The position numbers and the translations under genes were made by a program. Positions 35,675 to 46,462 of a stretch of 64,000 nucleotides of DNA are shown here, one piece after another. Under the pieces are notes generated by a model that ran no database searches, had not been told where the DNA came from, and was given only the letters and a program-made list of their open reading frames with translations. Origin of the DNA: Megalonaias nervosa (taxonomy: Eukaryota > Mollusca > Bivalvia > Unionida > Unionidae); the NCBI GenBank assembly GCA_016617855.1, contig JAECUM010031571.1, forward strand, positions 24,306 to 88,305, in the 5' to 3' direction. How positions within the stretch are numbered: position 1 is the first letter of the stretch; each line of letters begins with the position of its first letter.

Positions 35675-35983
35675 TCACACCTTGTTCAGAAATTCTTCCT
35701 TGGTTGGAACTTTTGGTTTTTTTTTTATAAAATAACTTGGAGTACATTTATCATAGTAGAACTGTAGTGCACGATAACTTCGTCCTCCACATTCGACACA
35801 AATTTGAGTTTTTCCCCGAACTCCCTTTCCGCATTTTAAACACTTTCTTGGTCCTGGTTTATTATTTTTTGTCATATAATTCTTATGAAATCCACAATAT
35901 TCATTGTAGCAACTTTTGTTGCATTGTTCCATCGATCCTTGTTTTAACCACTTACACTTGTGCATCCCAATCGGAAATGGCAT
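35675..35983 (-). CDS. Cys-rich zinc-ribbon protein of element C
   Basis: This 102-residue ORF starts at 35983. It has a C-K-W … C-x3-C-x4-C-G-x-H cluster followed by a zinc ribbon C-L-K-C … C-V-E-C with the G-K-G-V-R-G-K-T-Q-I-C core. Element B carries a homologue at 46460-46706 with the same Cys/His spacing and V-R-G-K-T-Q core. The fold suggests nucleic-acid or protein binding; the actual role is unknown. It is intact, unlike the neighbouring polymerase. Confidence 0.65.
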   Translation of the reverse strand: MPFPIGMHKCKWLKQGSMEQCNKSCYNEYCGFHKNYMTKNNKPGPRKCLKCGKGVRGKTQICVECGGRSYRALQFYYDKCTPSYFIKKKPKVPTKEEFLNKV

Positions 35984-36080
35984 TATATTATTATCTTAGA
36001 CAAAATTTAATTAAATTTAAATTTTATTTTATACCTCATGTTAGACAAGTAATTTTATCTAAAATATGTAAAATAATATA

Positions 36081-39076
36081 GTGGCGACAAGACATACACG
36101 TCATACCATTGTTGGAAAAGTAATGAAAGAGTATGAGACTCTAACAGGGCAACTAGTAAAGTATCCAAAGTCCAATATCGCGCTAGGTCAACTTTAAAAG
36201 GATATTGACCGAATAACTTTGGAAAAACAGAAATCCTTTTTTACACAAGTTAAAACGTTACCTGGGTTTTAAAAAGGTCGTAAAATTTACCAAGAGCACG
36301 GTTGATTTGAAAAATATTAATCTGGAAGTTGTGCAATTATCATTCGCTGGATTCAACAAAACGTATAGAATCAAACTTGATAATCAGTCACCTGCTATTG
36401 ATAAAATTTTAGAAGCCGTTGAATTTAGACGGAATAACCATTCCAACTCCGATATTTGAAATTGATAAAATAGAAAAAAAAAAATAATCGGGATTTATTT
36501 CCTGGTGGAATTAACGTATTTGGCGTCGAAGATGGAACTTATAAAATTTTTGCAAAACGTATCTCTGAATTTGCATCAAGTAAGAGAGATACAATAAATT
36601 TATTGATGTATAAAAAAACATTACTTGTGGATTAAAAATGCTGACGGATTAGCTGGTAAACAATATGACAAATGTAAATTAAATTTTTTTTGTTATCGCT
36701 GTTTGATTGGATTTGGTAAAAAAGAGCTTCTTGAAAAACGTGACATATTGTGTTGACGTACAACGTGTGACACTACCAACTGAAGAAACTAAAATTTTAA
36801 AGTTTACCAAGCACAATAAAAAGTTTGTGATACTTTTAACGATCACGTAGGATTTTGAATCAGTTTTGGAACCAATACCAGTTGAAACCAGTTTTGCTAG
36901 TTCAAGGAAAACAACTCATATTCAAAAACATGTACCAGTTGCAGTAACGTATAAAGTTCCTTGTGTTGTTGACCCTGGTTTATCAGAACCTGTTTGATTA
37001 TATCATCGAACTAACAAAGATGATCTTGATCTTGCGGTATGGTTGTTAAAAAAAAATTTTGTAGAAGCTGGTAAAATTATTCAACTACCTTCTAATGTAG
37101 TTCCAGTGAACGAGTTAACATCGAATCAAGAAATCGATTATGAAAAAGCGGAATTTGGTTATATTTGTGAAAAATATTTTAATGAAAAACCTGGCAATGG
37201 AAATGGAAAACTACATGATCATTGTCATCTAACAGGACGATATCGTGGAGTTGCACATGATAAGTGTAATCTAAAATTTAACGTGTTAAAATTCATTCCT
37301 TGTATAGCACACAATTTCAAAAGTTATAATGGTGATTTTGTTATATCAGCGCTTGGTCATCCTGATATTGTAGAATTATGTAAGAAATTGAAAAAAAAAA
37401 AAACAGGTATAACATTGAAAAATTTATGTCGTTACTGGTTGGACTTCTCTGATTTATTGATTCGCTGCAGTTCATGAACATGTCGTTGGACGCATTAGTG
37501 AAAAGTTGTAAAGAATTTCCAAGCTTGATAAGTCATTTTGGCGATTAATCAGATTTAATGAAAAATAAAGGAATTTTTCCGTACGAGTACATCGATGGTA
37601 TTGAACGACTTAATGAAACATCATTACCTGGAAAGGATAAAATGTATTCATCGCTGACGTTAGAAAATATCACAGATGATGAGTATGATCATGCTAAGCG
37701 TGTTTGGAACGAATTTGGTTGTAAAACGACTGGTGATTATTTAGATTTGTATTTGATACAAGATACACTTTTACTCGATGATGTTTTCCAAAGTTTTCGT
37801 CAAACTAGTATAAACGGATATGAACTAGATCTCTGCTGGTATTTTTCACCACCAGGTTTATCATGGGCTGGTTTATTTAAGTTGACTCGAGCTGAAGTTG
37901 AACTTGTTACAGACGTAGACATGTTTAACGTTATCGAATGAGGAATACACGGCGGAATTAGTGTTGTAACAAAGAAACATTCCATTGCCAACAACAAGTA
38001 CATGAAAAATTATAACCCTGATAAACCAATAAAATATATTTTGTATATTGTCGTTGCGATCTGGAAAACCTTGTACTGTTGAAAAATTAGTACCAAACTT
38101 ACTTGATAAAAAGAATTACGTTTGCCATTACCGAATTTTAAAGCAGGCTATAGATAATGGATTAGTACTGAAAAAAGTTCATCAAGTACTTAAAATGAAA
38201 CAATGGCGATGGATGGCGGATTATATTAAGTTCAACACGGACATGAGAACAGCTGCTAAAACATATTTTGATAAAGGTTTTTTCAAGTTGATGAACAATT
38301 CGGTTTTTGGAAAAACAATGGAAAATATTAGAAAACGCGTTGATGTAGAACTTGTAAATAATGAAAAGCTTTGTAGCAAGTTGGTAGCGTCAGAAAGATT
38401 TGCTGGGATGATCAGAATAAACGAAAGCCTTAGTATTGTTAAAAGTATAAATCGAATTTATTCTTGAATAAACCAATATTTGTTGGTGCATCGGTGTTAG
38501 AAATTTCAAAATGCCTCATGTACGATTTCCATTATGGATTTGTAAAAAAAAAAATGGCCAAGTGCAAAATTGTTGTTTACTGATACTGATTCACTTGTAT
38601 ATGAGATTGATGGAGTTGATTGTGCTAACAACGATATATTCCAAGATATTTTTCATAATAAGCATTTATTTGATCTTTCTGATGTTCCTCGTGAAAATCC
38701 ATTTCATGACCCAACAAATAAGAAAGTACTTGGTAAAATGGAAGATGAGTTTTGTTTTGATGTTATACTCGAGTGCGTTGGACTTAAAAGTAAAATGTAC
38801 TCGATATTATGTGCTAATCGTAAAAAGAACATGAAAAAACAAAAGGCATTAGAAAACCTATTGTAAAAAATTATTGGATTTGATGATTTTCATGATGTAC
38901 TGTTTGGTCAAGTAAAAAACCATATGGCGGGGATGACATCGTTAAGATCGTATTTGCATACTGATGTTGATAAACAAGGATTAACGAATTTCGATGACAA
39001 ACGTTATTGTGTTAATGGCATTAATACATTTGCACTAGGGCCTTACAAATCACGTTGTCGTAGTGGTTTAAAATAA
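36081..39076 (+). pseudogene. Classical Maverick-type protein-primed PolB, heavily frameshifted
   Basis: Segments in all three plus frames make up a type B DNA polymerase of the viral/organellar (protein-primed) kind. Recognisable parts: a D-H-C-H-L-T-G-R-Y-R-G block near 37215 with the following N-L-K-F; an exonuclease-side H-N-F-K-S-Y-N-G-D segment near 37310; D-T-L-L-L-D-D-V-F near 37765; a G-L-S-W-A-G block near 37857; a motif-B-like M-N-N-S-V-F-G-K-T near 38290; motif C T-D-T-D-S near 38580. At least six frame changes or stops. It differs from the fused replicase of A and B in length, motifs and lack of a helicase part. The start near 36081 is uncertain. Confidence 0.8.
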
Positions 39077-39129
39077 CTTCAAATAATATTTGTACAAATA
39101 ATATTTGTAAAAAAATATCGTATTCGCCA

Positions 39130-39405
39130 GTAGTAAGTGAAAACAGGGATACTGAGCGCAATTCCATAATTTCCTCGCAGGCAAGATATTTATTATATGT
39201 GATGTAAGAAAACTAGTTGAAGTTCAAGCAATGGATCTTACAAACGTCTGTGAAATCCAATGTATTTTGTCAAAACAAACATAATTTGATGGAATTTTTG
39301 GAGGGTATTTTTGGATGAGGTCAAAAAAAATTTAAGGCTCGGATTTGTGAAAAAAAAAAACGTGCTTGGGATTGAAAGTATGGAATAACCTTGTTTTCAC
39401 TTACA
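39130..39405. repeat. Inverted-repeat unit in element C
   Basis: GTAAGTGAAAACAGG near 39133 and CTTGTTTTCACTTAC near 39390 are reverse complements but for one base. About 270 bp without coding signal lie between the polymerase and capsid remnants; possibly a MITE inserted in C. Confidence 0.5.
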
Positions 39406-39544
39406 GCACGACTAGACCAGATTAACGTTGATAGAAAGTTATCCTGAACAATTTCCATTACACAGGTATTAGCGTTCTCAATAGGCTTTTAAAAAGTTAT
39501 TTTCTAGCCTATACAACCAGTCGTGTTAATCCGGAAGGGCGACG

Positions 39545-40020
39545 CCATCGATGCAAATTTGAGTCATTCAAACTTATGTTTTGAATGCCTACAATGAGCC
39601 AATCAGTGGCGAAGACCGCCGTTTGACATCATTCATAAAGCCTGGCGATACATCTGCAATTTCATTCCTCACAATGACCACAGTATCGGTGCAAAGCTGT
39701 GCTTCAGGGAAATTCAAATGGCAAATAGGTACCAAACTAGATGTCAGCACATCGAGTCAATTGTTTGTAGCATTTCAGATTAGAGACAATCTGAACAGCC
39801 AAATGGAGAGTCTGATGATATTTGCAAAACTGTCATTGTTTGGGATTTTGCTGAGGACAGACGGCCAACAGGAACACGCCTATGATAATTGCTTGATTTT
39901 CAAAGCACGTCATTGGTATGTATCATCGGCTGTTGAAATACATGGATCGAGACCAAAATATTGACACAGACTTGATACATAATTTAGTCTTGAACATCTA
40001 GGTCAGTTAACTGTCCGTTG
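39545..40020 (+). pseudogene. Major capsid protein fragment of element C
   Basis: The open part 39581-39964 aligns with the second jelly roll of the B capsid protein: E-D-R-x-L-T-S-F matches E-D-R-L-L-S-F, F-K-W-Q-I matches F-T-W-Q-I, and S-L-M-I-F matches S-I-M-I-F. After a frame change, M-D-R-D-Q-N-I-D-T-D near 39945 matches the B motif almost exactly. The N-terminal two thirds and the end are missing. Divergence from A and B is much larger than between A and B, so C is a separate lineage. Confidence 0.65.
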
Positions 40021-40214
40021 TGTACATGTACTTCTAAGCAAGTGTAGGAGGAGCCATCACTGACCCAGAGTACTAATGCATCATTGATTCTCTCCAACAC
40101 GACTCTGTTGTTGCAGGGCTCGATTGGCTTAATGAGGGTCATCGTAGTGCTTGTGGAAAACTCGCAGTGTTTTTCTACGACCTTGTCAATGAGCAGCAAA
40201 ATTAAGATAACGTC

Positions 40215-40481
40215 ATGACATGACGTTTAACTTGACCATAGCAAAAACAACTTACACAAATGATAAACTCAATAAAAATATAGTATCAAAATACATTGAA
40301 ACTTTCGCCGAAAAACCTGACGAAAAATGTCCCGATGTGGCTAACCAAACGTAACTTTATCAACTAAATACGGCCAAACAAACAATCACTTTCTACAACA
40401 AAAGTTGTTATTTCTCTCGGCAATTCCAGTGATAATAACGGCTGCAGTTTCCGAGGATGCAAAAGCTGCTGAGTTAGGGGC
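40215..40481 (+). pseudogene. pX-like gene of element C, 5' part
   Basis: A start near 40215 (M-T-F-N-L-T-I-A-K-T) leads, with frame changes, into an Ala-rich hydrophobic segment ending near E-L-G at the element B junction. It corresponds to the Ala-rich core of the pX-like proteins of A and B. The frame continues on the far side of B at 56693 once one copy of the 5-bp duplication is discounted, showing this gene was the insertion target. Confidence 0.65.
40477..40481. repeat. Target-site duplication GGGGC, left copy
   Basis: GGGGC directly abuts the left terminal repeat. The matching copy is at 56693-56697 abutting the right one. Confidence 0.85.
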
Positions 40482-40743
40482 AGCAGCAGAGAGGGTGGAC
40501 AGACCACTTTGCCTGAGAACTTATTTTGCAAAAATAAACCTTCCTACGAAGGCCAAAAAAAAGGTCAATGACGCTAAACCAAAGCCCCTAACCGAGACTA
40601 TTTCCATACCGTTGAGAACGTATAATAAATCGTTTGGGTTAGCTCAGTTTTGTTATCCATCGCTGACGTATTTTTTCAAATTTTTATGTGATTTCGTTTA
40701 CGCGTTGGTCACTCAGTATTGGTCATTCACCCTCTCTGCTGCT
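40482..40743 (+). repeat. Element B left terminal inverted repeat
   Basis: It starts AGCAGCAGAGAGGGTGG and ends CACCCTCTCTGCTGCT, so each 262-bp repeat is itself bounded by a short inverted repeat. It matches 56431-56692 in inverse orientation with about 11 differences by eye. The termini start 5'-AG, as in other Polintons. Confidence 0.93.
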
Positions 40744-40744
40744 A

Positions 40745-40761
40745 CCTTGATAAAATCAAGG
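40745..40761. repeat. CCTTGAT-N3-ATCAAGG hairpin
   Basis: A perfect 7-bp-arm palindrome next to the inner edge of the left terminal repeat, overlapping the ATPase 3' end. The same arms occur at 4984-5000 in element A, and a related longer palindrome (CCCTTGACT-G-AGTCAAGGG) is at 4849-4867. Confidence 0.8.
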
Positions 40762-41428
40762 ACCAAAGATTTTATCCAGACCTACACGATATCTAGATCT
40801 TGGGTCATGTAAATTTATCGTTATAAATCCGAACGGAACAGATTGTGCATTTGAAAAGAAATTTTTAAATTTAATCATGTCCATGTCCCCTGAACACCAA
40901 GTATAATAAATATTCTGCAGAGTATAATTATCTACTCCATTAAACACAACCAAAATATTACAATTATCTCTGATCACCTTAGGTATTTGCGTATATCGTT
41001 GTGTAACATAAATCACGTCAGTATTTTTATGTCTACCTCGAGAAAATATTCTAGCTGGATTGGATTGTTTATCCAGCATAACATCATCGTACACTACTAA
41101 ATTATTAATAAGTCCATCTAGATCATCTACAGATGGTGCCTCATCGATATCGGTAATAAAATCAATAACATCGTTTCCATCTTCGTCCAATATTTTTGCA
41201 TTTTCATTAAAATCGTTAAGTACCCCATAACACCGCTGATCATCTACAGATGGTGCTACCAAATATAACCTATTCCACTTGAGCCATCGCATTATTAGAT
41301 TAAGCAATAATTGTGTTTTACCAGATCCAGATGGACCTATAATAATCATTCTGATAGAATTTTGGAAGCGGTGGATGGTGCTTTACTGGTTCTTGTTTTC
41401 GTGTCGCTGAGAAATCAATTATATCCAT
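40756..41428 (-). pseudogene. FtsK/HerA-type packaging ATPase
   Basis: The minus-strand gene has its start ATG at 41428 by comparison with A. A one-base insertion near 41362 puts the first ~22 codons out of frame with the rest; the remaining 197 codons (from 41349) are open to 40756. Walker A G-P-S-G-S-G-K-T is at about residue 5 of the open part and Walker B in N-N-L-V-V-Y-D-D-V-M-L at about residue 85. A conserved G-R-H-K-N-T-D-V-I-Y-V-T-Q-R segment follows. The A32-like family packages DNA into capsids. Divergent from the PLA2 gene, with 12 bp between start codons. Confidence 0.85.
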
Positions 41429-41440
41429 ATAATAAATAAC

Positions 41441-41944
41441 ATGAGTTTATATTGTGTTCGATGTAGAGCATCTACACCTACTGCCGAATTAACAACGATA
41501 ACAACAAAAAATAAAAGACGTGCAATTACAGGTAAATGTGCAAAATGTGGCACAAAAAGATATAAATTTATTTCATCGATAAATAACGGTGGAGATATAG
41601 CCGCTTCATTAGGGAAATTACCAGGAACCCCATGGGCTAAATACCCCGGTGAGAAACACCTTCCTGGATATAATTATTGTGGTCCTGGAACCCGACTTGA
41701 TATCCGACTTGATGATCAGGATCAACCAAGACCAGGAGAGCATCCAGTAAATAAGATTGATCAAGCGTGTCATGTTCATGATGTTGCGTATAAAAGTAAG
41801 GATTTACAACAACGGCATCTCGCAGATGTGAAATTGATTCATGCGTTAAATTCTATACCTAATAAATCTCTCAGAGAAAAACTCGCTAGTTTTCTAATAA
41901 AATCTGCTATGAAAGGTAAAATAATGCAAGGGGCTGGTAATTAA
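41441..41944 (+). CDS. Zinc-ribbon / phospholipase A2 fusion protein
   Basis: Intact, 167 residues. Residues 4-40 form a zinc ribbon: C-V-R-C … C-A-K-C-G-T-K with a basic linker. Residues 60-140 form a viral-type PLA2 domain: the Ca-binding loop Y-C-G-P-G-T (about residue 79), then D-Q-A-C-H-V-H-D-V-A-Y (about residue 106) with the catalytic His-Asp pair, and a helical C-terminus ending G-A-G-N. Parvovirus VP1 and some Polintons use this domain to breach endosomal membranes. The start at 41441 leaves a 12-bp gap to the divergent ATPase start. No frame break is seen, in contrast to the A copy. Confidence 0.85.
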   Translation: MSLYCVRCRASTPTAELTTITTKNKRRAITGKCAKCGTKRYKFISSINNGGDIAASLGKLPGTPWAKYPGEKHLPGYNYCGPGTRLDIRLDDQDQPRPGEHPVNKIDQACHVHDVAYKSKDLQQRHLADVKLIHALNSIPNKSLREKLASFLIKSAMKGKIMQGAGN

Positions 41945-41960
41945 TTATATAACTAATATA

Positions 41961-42937
41961 ATGGAATCTGTTTATTATTCCCCGAGAGGATATTGGAGAG
42001 GCAAAGCAGCTATTACTAAACTTTCCGAAGCAGCAAAAGTCTCACGTGATGTCGCTGCAGCGTGGTTAGCACGACAGGCAATATGGCAGATTTATCTCCC
42101 ACCACCTAAAAAAATTCAATACGCACATTTTCATGTCAGCGTCCCTAATGAAGTTCATCAAGCAGATATTTTATTTTTACCACATGACACCATTAAAACA
42201 CGTAGACGTCAATACACATACAAATACTCATTAACTGTCGTTGACGTTGCAAGTAGATATAAAGAAGCGGAACCATTATCAACAAAGACAACATCTGAAG
42301 TTGCATCTGCGTTCGAGCTAATTTATCAGCGAGGACCTTTGCGATGGCCACAATTATTACAGGTTGATCCTGGTAAAGAATTTCTTGGTGCAGTATCATC
42401 ACTGATGAAGCGACATAACGTTAAAATCAGACGAGGACATAATGAAATTCATCGTGATCAGGCAATCGTTGAACGATTTAATAGAACACTTGCTGAGCGG
42501 TTATTTGGATATCAATACGCAAAGGAAATATCTACCGACTTTAAGTCCGGAGAGAGATCTCGTGAATGGGTTGCAAGATTACCAGGTGTGATATCTGCGC
42601 TAAATAATGAAATTACTCGTGCAACTTCCATGAAACCTTCTAATGCGATCACAAAAAATATATAACCCGTAGCGATGACAGACAACAACCTCGACCAATA
42701 TTAGGTAATGTAACTGTAAGATATTTATATGAGCCTGGGGAACTTGAGGGTGGTAAATAAAGAGCAACCGATCCTATCTGGAGCGTTACTACACATACAA
42801 TTTCTGACATAGTTAGATCCACTGGAAGACCTGCAATCTACAGACTAGATTCTACAGCCCCTCAGCGTGGATTTGTACGTGAACAATTACAAGTAATTCC
42901 TGCGGATACACAATTACCACCACCTTCACTTATGTAA
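41961..42937 (+). pseudogene. Retroviral-like (DDE) integrase
   Basis: Start at 41961, 16 bp after the PLA2 stop. Catalytic core: Asp in H-Q-A-D-I-L-F (about residue 63), Asp in L-Q-V-D-P-G-K-E-F (about residue 135), Glu in I-V-E-R-F-N-R-T (about residue 170). The main open frame ends at 42665 after a frame change near 42655; the C-terminal SH3-like basic domain (Y-L-Y-E-P-G-E-L-E-G-G) continues in another frame to TAA 42935-42937, with an in-frame TAA at 42758-42760 where A has AAA. The gene end overlaps the replicase/HNH end by 12 bp. It catalyses insertion; the 5-bp target duplication fits this enzyme class. Confidence 0.88.
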
Positions 42938-45900
42938 ACTAGCACCTCTACGTCGATTGCATTCAAGACAGGTCAGCATCACATTATCACGTGTGTGACC
43001 TAGATCGCTATTAATTCTATCTACGGTAAATTGTCTTGGATTATTATTCGAATACTGCCATAGCATCTTACAGTTACAGCTTGCACAATCATTATTCTGT
43101 CGTTGTTTTAGCGTTATAATAAATTCAGCATCAATATCAAAGTCACGCTTATTTTTTATTTTTTTTTTTGTCACATTGCTTATAACCCGCTATTTTTTTC
43201 TTTATTGCAGCAGGGTCGTTAGTGATTTCCTCAGTTATCACGTAATCCATAATAACCCTATGTAGTTGAGATATTCTTCTGACTCGAGAAACTGCAAGAT
43301 AGACTAAATTCGACCATTCAATCCGATCATCTACAATCCAGATATTTGTATCAGAAATAGTTAATCCTTGAGATGATTAAATCGTTATAGCGTATCCTAA
43401 CGTCCATGGAGATTTATCCATACACAATGCGCATTCAACAACATCAATAGCAACCAAAACAATATCATTCAAGACGAGATTCTGTACCCCACCACCAGGA
43501 ATTTCCACTTCGATATTTTGCCGTCGAGTGTCTGCTGGGCGATAACATAACGGTACAGATAGATCTGAAAACTTTTCTTTATGTAACGTAAATAATTTTT
43601 CTTGTAGTTCATCACGAACTATCTTTCTACTTGCGACTATCAAATCAGCGGGTCTCCATAAATTTAAAAAATCTCTCATTGTAGTTTCTGGAATTACTCC
43701 TCGCATTATCTCACATTGTATTTTATCTGGCTGCAGTCTGATTAATCTTTTAAGTTCTTTCAACGGTTCATCAATGGCTCTACGGTCATCAGTTATTTCT
43801 TCATAGTAATCTACATTATTTTTCAGCCATTCATGTGGAGATTGTCCAACAAAAGGTGGTGGTTGACCATGATCACCACACATAATCACAGCAGTTTTCT
43901 TTAATAACAACCATTCAAGAAATACTTTTAATACTTCTAACGACACCGTGCATATCTTGTCCCATATAATATACTTAGGTATATATTTTTCACCCATTCT
44001 CTCAGGAGTCCATGTGTCTCCGCACCACCTGAAGAAACTATGATAAGTACATGATTTTACTCCTCGCTCTTTTATTTCTCTGGCGAGTTTATGTGTAGGT
44101 GTTAAAACAATTATATCTAAACTATTATTCATAAATAAGTTAATCGCACGAGTTGTTTTACCTGAACCACCGCATCCATTAAGATAGACGGATTTATGTC
44201 TAGCTACAGGATCGTATACAGATGGCGCAGATGACTTTGATATTTGATTACTATTTTTGTAATATTTCTCCATAATTTCAACGTCTGCAGATTCAGAATA
44301 GCTAAGTATATTTTCTTGCTTTATCCTCCATGTTCCCCATTCACCATTACCGAGCAGCGGTTTTAATAAATCCTTATATTTTTTATCTATGTAAAATGAA
44401 TCCGTAGCAACTCTGACAGCATCATTAGGAAATCTATTTATCATAGACAATAGATTTATCGAAACATAAGCTAACATCGAAGATCTTAAATGAGTGAACT
44501 GCGGTGAGTCGCCATCAATATAGCTTACAATCGTACCTAGTTTGGTCCCGTCTGATAAATAACCATTATTTCTACTTACAAACGTATTTTTTTTCGTTGT
44601 ATCAGCGATTATAAAATCTAGCTCAGCGTCGTCCATAATCAATCTTGTACACATTCGTTTATGATCATATGATCCTCCTTGAGTAAACTTGCCAATTATC
44701 TTTCTACCAAGATCTTTTGCGAGTTTCTCATCATACTCGTCCCTGCATTTACGTATATTAATAATATCATCTTCGCTTAGGTGTGGAAATTCTCTTCTAG
44801 CTTCACTATCTGGTTCTGGTAACCAAACCTGCTTCTGTGGACGATATGATATAATCGCTTCATTTACTATTAACGATATTAAAATTCCAGAATCGATCAT
44901 ATACCGCAACAGCACTATCGGTACCCAGTATTTCTCTGAAAAATGTCTTCCAAACCAAATATAGTTGATAGGATGAAGATTTTGTGCAAACTCGAATGAT
45001 TCTACACACGCAAATCCTGTTAAATCAAAATCTGGTAGGGGTCCGTTTATCGAAACCTTGGTCATCTCGTGTGATGGATGTCCAAATCTCTTAAAGTATT
45101 TAGAACATTCCCCATATCCAAGAAAACTTCCAGGATAACACGCTGCCATATCAACAGAGATAACGTCGCTATATTTGTATTTAGTATTCCATAATCCACC
45201 GTGTCCATATTCAATACAGCTTTTCTGGACATCTTCAAGAAATTCTGATCGTGTCGGTCTCCATGAATTTTTCTCCTGAGCGAAATGAGCAGCTACTGAT
45301 GGAACGGTAAAACAATTATTTAATAATTCTCCAATCTTGATATCGTCTGAGGTATATTTCAATGCGAGCTTTTTCATTTCTTCATGAAGAGATTCTGTAC
45401 GATAAATATCACCACTGGATCGTACAAACTGATCGTAATGTTCGTATTCTGAACTTTGAAACAACCAAACAGATACAGGGTCACTTTTACTAATATTTCT
45501 GATAAAATCAAATATATCACCATCATAAAATTTAACCGCTCTATCTCGTGGAAATATAATTACTGCCATAGTCCATGCATGCGCGTTATGATCGATTATT
45601 GTTATTGGAGCCCCTCTTGATTCATATTTCGATTTATATAAAATCTCTCCTGTTAACGTCTTTACTGTTATTGGAATTTTAATTTCTTTTCTAGCTCAGC
45701 GACATCTTTGATAGACTCTCCGGTATCTTTAACCGCCTCTGCCCATGTGTTTATTTTTTTACGTCTTAAATCTGTCAAGCCATTACCATGTATCGCATTT
45801 GTTAAATGTTCTGTAACTCGTTCAGCTACACAGTTTATTCTCGACACTCTCATTGGTTTGAGATTCTTAACGTGAGGTTTATCATTCAGCGGATATATTG

Positions 45901-46363
45901 CATAGACAACTGCGGTCACTGGATATCCTCGTTCAAAATACGGTCTGTCTATACCAGTTAGTATTCTTGGTTTGGATTTGTTATTTAAGAGAATAATATT
46001 GCTTCCCGACTGCACACGGACTGGATCACGCTTATCACGAATAATCCAGATATCGTCATCTGTATTTACAATAAATTTTATCAAAATAAAATAATTTTGA
46101 TTATCAAGGTGGTTAATAATCACCCTTCCTCGTTTGTCATTCATCACATTGACAACATTTCCAACTCTGAATGTTGACCATGTATGAGCCGCACCATCGT
46201 CACGAAATTCCTTCTTGGCTTCACGGATACGTTCTGTTATATCTTCATTCGTTAAAGCTAGATAATTCATCGAAACACTAAATTTATATTCTGGTAGTCT
46301 GCCAAGGTCAAATCTGGGTCCCACTGAGACTGCGGAAGGTTCAATCATGGATAATTCCTCCAT
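42926..46363 (-). pseudogene. Fused replicase: N-domain, divergent PolB, SF1 helicase, HNH
   Basis: Four parts in one transcription unit. (1) 45668-46363: N-terminal domain, ending where a one-base loss (TTT to TT near 45673) breaks a frame that is continuous in A. (2) PolB: motif A V-D-M-A-A-C-Y-P (near 45140), motif-B-like G-K-F-T-Q-G-G (near 44690), motif C A-T-D-S-F-Y-I-D (near 44400). (3) SF1 helicase in the same 730-codon ORF (43377-45569): Walker A G-G-S-G-K-T-T (near 44165), Walker B-like M-C-G-D-H-G-Q-P (near 43880), and the L-A-V-S-R-V-R-R motif beyond a TAA at 43377-43379. (4) HNH domain 42926-43174 after a frame change in an 11-base A run: C-A-S-C, D-R-I-N, C-L-E-C-N-R. No clear 3'-5' exonuclease motifs seen. 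Confidence 0.82.
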
Positions 46364-46395
46364 ATAATTAAAACAAATATTTAAATTGAATTTTA

Positions 46396-46459
<64 letters not shown>
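46364..46459. promoter_or_regulatory. Divergent intergenic region with (TA)n tract
   Basis: The 96 bp between the replicase start and the zinc-ribbon start are mostly a TA dinucleotide run (46396-46459) that ends directly at the zinc-ribbon ATG. It must hold any promoters for both genes. A regulatory role is inference, and the run may simply be a microsatellite expansion. Confidence 0.5.

Positions 46460-46462
<3 letters not shown>

Larger units (their letters stand above)
34248..40481 (+). mobile_element. Element C: older Polinton-like remnant, left part
   Basis: A set of decayed genes: coiled-coil protein (+), small ORF (-), zinc-ribbon (-), classical PolB (+), capsid fragment (+), pX-like fragment (+). 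The pX-like part is cut at 40481 by element B and continues at 56693. Treating all parts as one element is inference from orientation and gene types; no terminal repeats of C were recognised. Confidence 0.6.

Noticed and set aside
40405..40812. 135-codon ORF across the left end of element B
   Set aside because: It joins the element C pX-like fragment to the terminal repeat and ATPase antisense. The apparent protein is a junction artefact.
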